Below, one piece after another: positions 60,031 through 64,000 of a DNA stretch of 64,000 nucleotides (position 1 is the stretch's first letter; each line of letters begins with the position of its first letter). The translations under genes and the position numbers were made by a program. The DNA lies in the NCBI GenBank assembly GCA_008668235.1, contig RQCP01000010.1, positions 1-64,000 of the forward strand. Reading direction: 5' to 3'. The stretch comes from Collinsella aerofaciens. Its GTDB lineage: Bacteria; Actinomycetota; Coriobacteriia; Coriobacteriales; Coriobacteriaceae. The notes beneath the pieces were generated by a model. The model saw nothing but the letters and a program-made list of their open reading frames with translations. It searched no databases and was not told where the DNA came from.

Positions 60031-60996
60031 CTACGAACGGCGCGGCTCGGGAACCACGAGCCTATCGGGGCTCGCGCCCTCGGCATCCATCAGGCTCACG
60101 TAGCGAATCGACGGATCCCCATACATCGCGTAGTAATAATTGCCCGTGCGCGCGCTAAAGCATCCGGTGTAGATAGTCTTCTCGAACTTGCCATCGCCCA
60201 TCCTGGACGCTCCCTCGATCATCACCACGCCCTCGAGCGAGCGGAACATGCGAACGACGTTTTCGGTCTCGCTCTCCTTTTGCGGATAATTGGCATTGAG
60301 GTACGCCGCCTTTACAAAACGGCTCGGCGAATAGCAGTCACCCGGAATACCGCGCATGCCGGCACCGGCTCCATAGGGCTTGAGCTCGGCGCCACGCCAT
60401 GTCGCCGTCTGCGGAAAATCGCTTGTGGCGGTGATATAGGTGCGGAGGTTTTCCATGTGCCACGGGAAGGTCGGCTGGTTGGCAAGGGTGTCGACCGGAT
60501 CGTCGTACACATACAGGCCGTCAGCCATCATCTCGACCACGATGCTGCGCTGGCTGTCGCCGATAATCCAATGGAGCAGCGACACGCCCAGTCCCTCTCC
60601 TGCAGATTTGGCAACAATCACCGTGTCGCGCAGCGCGGCCTCGACCTCATCGACCGTCGAGAACGTCGCTGCCACCCACAGGGGAAACTCATAGGCCGCG
60701 ATATTGGTCTTTCCATCAACCGGCCCCTCGGCATACTCGGCATAACCCGGGAAATTGAGGCCCGCTACGGCGAGGCCCGCATCGTTGCCGCAATCGAAGA
60801 ACATAGGGTAGTTCTTGTAATCGATGCACATACCGATCACTGCGTGCGCCGCTGTCGCGTCGTCGATAAACGAATACGGAATGTGAAACCCGCGCGGCAT
60901 CACGCGAACCTGTTGGCCGTAGTCAAAGCTCCAGTCGAGATTGCGGCCCAGATACATGTGGCCAGAATTATCGGTAAATCGAATACTCGTACACAT
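60031..60996 (-). CDS. bsh: Bile salt hydrolase / linear amide C-N hydrolase
   Basis: A 321-residue Ntn hydrolase of the choloylglycine hydrolase family. After removal of Met, Cys2 is the nucleophile (MCTSIRFTDN). Other catalytic positions are visible: Arg18 and Asp21 (GRNLDWSF), Asn81 (GLNFPGYAEY), Asn173 (LANQPTFPWH) and Arg226 (YSPSRFV). Such enzymes remove glycine or taurine from conjugated bile acids in the gut; penicillin V acylase is an alternative. AGGAGGCGCT precedes the ATG at 60996, which puts Cys at position 2; a longer start would hide it. It is monocistronic. Confidence 0.9.
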   Translation of the reverse strand: MCTSIRFTDNSGHMYLGRNLDWSFDYGQQVRVMPRGFHIPYSFIDDATAAHAVIGMCIDYKNYPMFFDCGNDAGLAVAGLNFPGYAEYAEGPVDGKTNIAAYEFPLWVAATFSTVDEVEAALRDTVIVAKSAGEGLGVSLLHWIIGDSQRSIVVEMMADGLYVYDDPVDTLANQPTFPWHMENLRTYITATSDFPQTATWRGAELKPYGAGAGMRGIPGDCYSPSRFVKAAYLNANYPQKESETENVVRMFRSLEGVVMIEGASRMGDGKFEKTIYTGCFSARTGNYYYAMYGDPSIRYVSLMDAEGASPDRLVVPEPRRS

Positions 60997-61056
60997 AGCG
61001 CCTCCTAGCTTTACGTTCTTGCTAATTTCATTGTCTCCAAACAAAGGGGCGCTAAA

Positions 61057-61095
61057 CAAAAAAGCCCGGACATGACAACAATGTCACGCCCGGAC
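61057..61095 (-). terminator. Terminator downstream of the second deformylase-like gene
   Basis: GTCCGGGCGTGACA and TGTCATGTCCGGGC pair imperfectly over 14 bp on the minus strand and are followed by TTTTTTG. Confidence 0.85.
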
Positions 61096-61137
61096 TATTC
61101 AAGCTGGATAAACTCAACCAAGTTAACCCCACAGGTC

Positions 61138-61246
61138 GTCTAAGGGGTCAAAGTGCCGCAGATTGCCACGAAAGAGGAGCGCCGCGTACTAACGGTACGC
61201 AAGCGACGATTGAGCGGCAAGGTGCGGTGCTTTGATCCCCTTAGAC
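61138..61246. repeat. 109-bp inverted-ended structured element
   Basis: The left arm (61138-61160, starts GTCTAAGGGGTCAAAG) and right arm (61223-61246, ends GATCCCCTTAGAC) are near-complements over 23-24 bp. Inside are a TTGCC/GGCAA pair and a GCGTAC/GTACGC hairpin. The right arm overlaps the final codons and TAA stop of the deformylase-like gene, a pattern also seen for the 123-bp elements. Only one copy was found in the window. Confidence 0.65.
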
Positions 61247-61660
61247 CAACTTGCCAAGACAGTGATCAATCATATGCTGGATCATTTGTGCCTCAAAGCC
61301 CGCGTAGTCGCGGCGGCACTCCTTCATCTTGCCGTCGACGATCCGGTCAAAGGCAACCTTGCACTTGATGTAGCGCGTGGACTTGGTGACCTCCTCGTGC
61401 GTCAGGCAGCTCTCCTCCATCTTGCTGGCACCCAGGCCAAATACCAGACGGGGGTTGTAGAGCACATGGGGCTCGCCGGCGTCGTCCAGATAGACGCAGA
61501 CCTTCTTGGTGACGCCGATCTGGTTGGCGGCAAGGCAGCCGGCATCGTCGAGCGACTTGATGGTATCGATCAGGTCCTGTGCCACCGACTCGTCCTCGAC
61601 GGTCGCGACCTCGCAACGCTGGGACAGAATAGCCTCGTCGTGGCAGAGCTCTTTAATCAT
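61241..61660 (-). CDS. Peptide deformylase-like protein (catalytic Glu replaced)
   Basis: A 139-residue deformylase relative. Motif 1 is intact with Gln47 (GCLAANQIGV), motif 2 is ESCLT (83-87) with the metal Cys85, but motif 3 reads HMIDH (129-133), so the general base Glu is Met130. It should not perform deformylation in the usual way. The ATG at 61660 has GGAGG 5 nt upstream; an ATG four codons earlier is less likely. Its stop lies in a 109-bp palindromic element. It is divergent from the purine permease. Confidence 0.85.
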   Translation of the reverse strand: MIKELCHDEAILSQRCEVATVEDESVAQDLIDTIKSLDDAGCLAANQIGVTKKVCVYLDDAGEPHVLYNPRLVFGLGASKMEESCLTHEEVTKSTRYIKCKVAFDRIVDGKMKECRRDYAGFEAQMIQHMIDHCLGKLV

Positions 61661-61853
61661 ACGTTCCTCCATAGGGGTCGTTGTAACTGCTTAAGTATAC
61701 GGTACCCACACATTTTCATGCGAAAAATACCGTCCGTCTGCTACAAAGCGCCGAACATCAACATGCGAGGAACAACAGCGTCGTAAAGGGGCTATAGTGG
61801 GTGAGTTCGTGTCAATCGGCCTAAACTCGGGGCCGAACAAGGAAAGGGTATGC

Positions 61854-63164
61854 ATGGACGAACTATTTCACGTCAGCGAGCGCAAGTCCACAATCGGGAC
61901 CGAACTCCGCGCTGGACTGACAACATTCCTGGCGATGGCCTACATCATCGCCGTCAACCCCGCGGTGCTCTCGGGCGCTGGCATCGATGCGGGAGCGCTC
62001 GCCTGCGCCACCTGCCTGGGCGCCGGCATCATGACCATCTGCATGGGCATCTTCGCCAACCGCCCGCTCGCCTGCGCGTCGGGCTTAGGCGTCAACGCGA
62101 TGATCGCCGGAATCACCACCACCGTCTGCGGCGGTGACTGGCACGTGGCCATGAGCGTCATCTTCCTTGAGGGCGTCGTCATCTTGCTGCTCGTGCTTTG
62201 TGGCCTGCGCGAGGCCATCATGGACGCCATCCCGGTTGTCCTGCGTCACGCCATCTCGGTGGGTCTGGGCCTGTTCATCGCCATGATTGGCCTGTGCGAT
62301 GCCGGCATTATCACCGCTGGCGCCGGTACACTCGTCGGTCTGGGCGACATCACCTCCCCCACCTTCATCGTCGGCATCATCTCCATCCTGGTGACAGTCG
62401 CCCTCGCCTGCCGCAACGTCCCCGGCTCGCTGCTCATCGGCATCGTCGTCGCCGTCATCGCCGGTATCCCCCTAGGTGTGACCCAGGCTCCGACCGGTAT
62501 CATCGCCCCGCTCGACTTCTCGAGCATCGGTGGCCCCATCGCCGACGCCGGCGGCGTGCCTGCCATCGTCAAGGTCCTTACCGACCCCGCGCTCCTCGTC
62601 ATCTCGTTCTCGCTGCTCATGAGTGACTTCTTCGACACCATGGGCACCGCGATGGCCGTGGCCAAGCAGGGCGAGTTCCTCACCGACGACGGCAACGTCG
62701 AGAATATCAAGGAGATTCTGATCGTCGACTCCGCCGCCGCTGCTGTGGGCGGTTTCATGGGCGTCTCCTCCATCACCACTTTCGTCGAGTCCACCTCTGG
62801 CGCTGCCGACGGTGGCCGCACGGGCCTCACCTCCGTCACCACCGGCGTGCTGTTCATTCTCGCCGCGTTCTTCTCCCCCATCGTCACCATCGTTTCCAGC
62901 GCCGCCACCTGCGGTGCTCTGGTCTACGTCGGTTACCTCATGATGAGCGAAGCCTCCGAGATCGACTGGTCCGACGTGTCGCAGGGTTTCCCGGCGTTCA
63001 TGATCGTCGCCGGCGTGCCCTTCACCTACTCCATCTCTGCCGGCATTGGCCTGGGCTTTATCGCCTACGTGATCGTCGCGCTCTTTAAGGGCGAGGCCTC
63101 CAAGATCAAGCCGCTCATGTGGATCGCAGCCCTTGCCTTCCTCGTCTACTTCTTCGTGGCGTAA
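61854..63164 (+). CDS. NCS2/AzgA-family purine permease
   Basis: A 436-residue permease with about 12 helices, likely an adenine/guanine/hypoxanthine:H+ symporter. Family segments include LRAGLTTFLAMAYIIAVNP, GLGVNAMIA, RHAISVGLGLFIAMIGL and LMSDFFDTMGTAMAVAKQGE. The start ATG at 61854 follows AAGGAAAGGG. Upstream, TATAGT (61790-61795) may be the -10. No purine riboswitch consensus was found in the leader. It ends at a strong terminator. Confidence 0.9.
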   Translation: MDELFHVSERKSTIGTELRAGLTTFLAMAYIIAVNPAVLSGAGIDAGALACATCLGAGIMTICMGIFANRPLACASGLGVNAMIAGITTTVCGGDWHVAMSVIFLEGVVILLLVLCGLREAIMDAIPVVLRHAISVGLGLFIAMIGLCDAGIITAGAGTLVGLGDITSPTFIVGIISILVTVALACRNVPGSLLIGIVVAVIAGIPLGVTQAPTGIIAPLDFSSIGGPIADAGGVPAIVKVLTDPALLVISFSLLMSDFFDTMGTAMAVAKQGEFLTDDGNVENIKEILIVDSAAAAVGGFMGVSSITTFVESTSGAADGGRTGLTSVTTGVLFILAAFFSPIVTIVSSAATCGALVYVGYLMMSEASEIDWSDVSQGFPAFMIVAGVPFTYSISAGIGLGFIAYVIVALFKGEASKIKPLMWIAALAFLVYFFVA

Positions 63165-63191
63165 CGGCATAGTCTGCTAAAGCAGAACATC

Positions 63192-63232
63192 AAGGCGCGG
63201 AGTCGCATCGAGCGGCTCCGCGCCTTTCTTTT
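63192..63232 (+). terminator. Terminator after the purine permease
   Basis: AAGGCGCGGAG and CTCCGCGCCTT form a perfect 11-bp stem, followed by TCTTTT. Confidence 0.9.
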
Positions 63233-63301
63233 AGCGTCTGCCCCCGCGCCAGCGTGCGACAATTGAGGCTGTCAATATCACAACACCGAGAGAAGCCTGC
63301 C

Positions 63302-63967
63302 TTGGAAGCGCATCATAAGCAGATAACCGTTTACTCAGAGTGTGCGGAAGGCGCGCCCGTCATCTACCTCCCCGTGGTTATGGGCGACGGTAGTGAAGTC
63401 TACGAGCGCTGCCGAGAGCTCGACTGCCCGCCATTCACCCTTGTCGCCATTGGAGGGCTCGATTGGAATCGCGAGCTTAGCCCCTGGGAATGTGAGGGAA
63501 CTATACGAGATGCCGAGCCCTTTGGTGGACAGGCTGCTGGTTTTCTTGACGAGTTGTTGAAGCAGATAATCCCAGAGGCCGAATCATCACTTCCCTGCCC
63601 GCCCACCTGGCGCGGCATTGCCGGCTACTCGTTGGCGGGTCTTTTTTCACTGTGGGCACTTTGGCAAACAGATGTCTTTGAGCGCGCGGCAAGTGCATCG
63701 GGGTCGCTGTGGTTCCCCGGCTTTATCGACTACGCGCGCGAGCGCACGATGACAGCCACGCCCGACGCCGCCTATCTGTCGCTCGGTAAAAAGGAAACCA
63801 AGACGCCCAACCGCATGATGCGGCACGTACTCGACGATACGCGTGCGATGGAAGAGCTGTTTATCGAGCGCGACATTCCAACAACACTGGAGCTCAACCC
63901 CGGCAATCACTTTGCCCAAACTGACCTGCGCATGGCGCGCGGCATCCACTGGATACTGACGCATTAA
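63302..63967 (+). CDS. Alpha/beta-hydrolase, putative esterase
   Basis: A protein of about 221 residues similar to the esterase D/enterochelin-esterase group. The nucleophile elbow is GYSLAG (G-x-S-x-x-G), and a C-terminal His in NPGNHFAQTD completes the probable catalytic set. The start is uncertain: a TTG at 63302 has GAGAAG upstream; a GTG at 63254 would add 16 residues. The substrate is unknown. It is the last gene of the window. Confidence 0.75.
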   Translation: MEAHHKQITVYSECAEGAPVIYLPVVMGDGSEVYERCRELDCPPFTLVAIGGLDWNRELSPWECEGTIRDAEPFGGQAAGFLDELLKQIIPEAESSLPCPPTWRGIAGYSLAGLFSLWALWQTDVFERAASASGSLWFPGFIDYARERTMTATPDAAYLSLGKKETKTPNRMMRHVLDDTRAMEELFIERDIPTTLELNPGNHFAQTDLRMARGIHWILTH

Positions 63968-63972
63968 AAATG

Positions 63973-64000
63973 GCGTCCACGCGTACATACGCATGGACGC
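63973..64000 (+). terminator. Hairpin after the esterase gene (truncated by window end)
   Basis: GCGTCCA-c-GCG and CGC-a-TGGACGC pair around a 6-nt loop, 6 bp after the stop. The following bases are outside the window. Confidence 0.6.

Noticed and set aside
61673..61853. Purine riboswitch before the permease
   Set aside because: No TATA-rich P1 stem with the conserved three-way junction and loop sequences was found; only a short TCGGCC/GGCCGA hairpin is present.

Overview
The window is a GC-rich (about 60%) bacterial chromosome segment with densely packed genes, strong AGGAGG-type ribosome sites and many GTG starts. The gene set (single-chain PurL, PdxST with a divergent MocR/PdxR regulator, rubredoxin-first rubrerythrin, a bile salt hydrolase, an Etf-linked lactate dehydrogenase and KdgT) fits an anaerobic gut actinobacterium of the Coriobacteriia, most like Collinsella. 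This assignment is an inference from content, not from a marker gene. No rRNA, tRNA, CRISPR array, prophage or canonical insertion sequence was seen.

Layout. 1-15 kb: a truncated branched-chain amino-acid binding lipoprotein with a decayed duplicate beside it, hom, an SDR reductase, a CPA2 antiporter, purL, an EamA exporter, a diguanylate cyclase, kdgT, azlCD and an HD phosphohydrolase. 15-19 kb: a lactate dehydrogenase-EtfB-EtfA operon, probably electron-bifurcating. 19-22.4 kb: a five-gene operon of secreted or membrane proteins, one with a sortase-like tail. 23-29 kb: a TerB_N protein, a BrxD-like ATPase and an Lhr/BrxHI-like helicase, a candidate DNA-processing or defence module. 29-41 kb: Elp3, a spermidine-synthase-like protein, an XRE/DUF4097 envelope operon, two methyltransferases including TrmB, a DUF3516 helicase, DUF2130, a metallophosphoesterase and a HIRAN protein. 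42-45.5 kb: aldehyde dehydrogenase, an alcohol dehydrogenase broken by an in-frame TAG, and rubrerythrin. 45.6-50.2 kb: a PD-(D/E)XK-like protein between two 123-bp repeats, then pdxR and pdxST. 50-57.5 kb: an RGG-tailed protein, a frameshifted MFS pump, a deformylase-like protein, an HTH-aminotransferase fusion and a LysR/EamA pair. 57.7-64 kb: kup, bile salt hydrolase, a second deformylase-like protein, a purine permease and an esterase.

The most unusual content is in the intergenic DNA: (a) three copies of an element of exactly 123 bp with inverted ends, two of which supply the stop codon of the adjacent gene; (b) two 100-bp hairpins with a shared loop and different but still paired stems; (c) an exact 62-bp-period array of six alternating 14-mers that all fit GGAARCYRYRYCCC; (d) a two-copy repeat with pseudoknot topology. 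Two deformylase-like proteins have each lost a different catalytic residue. Coordinates come from direct reading; alignments and pairings were made by hand.
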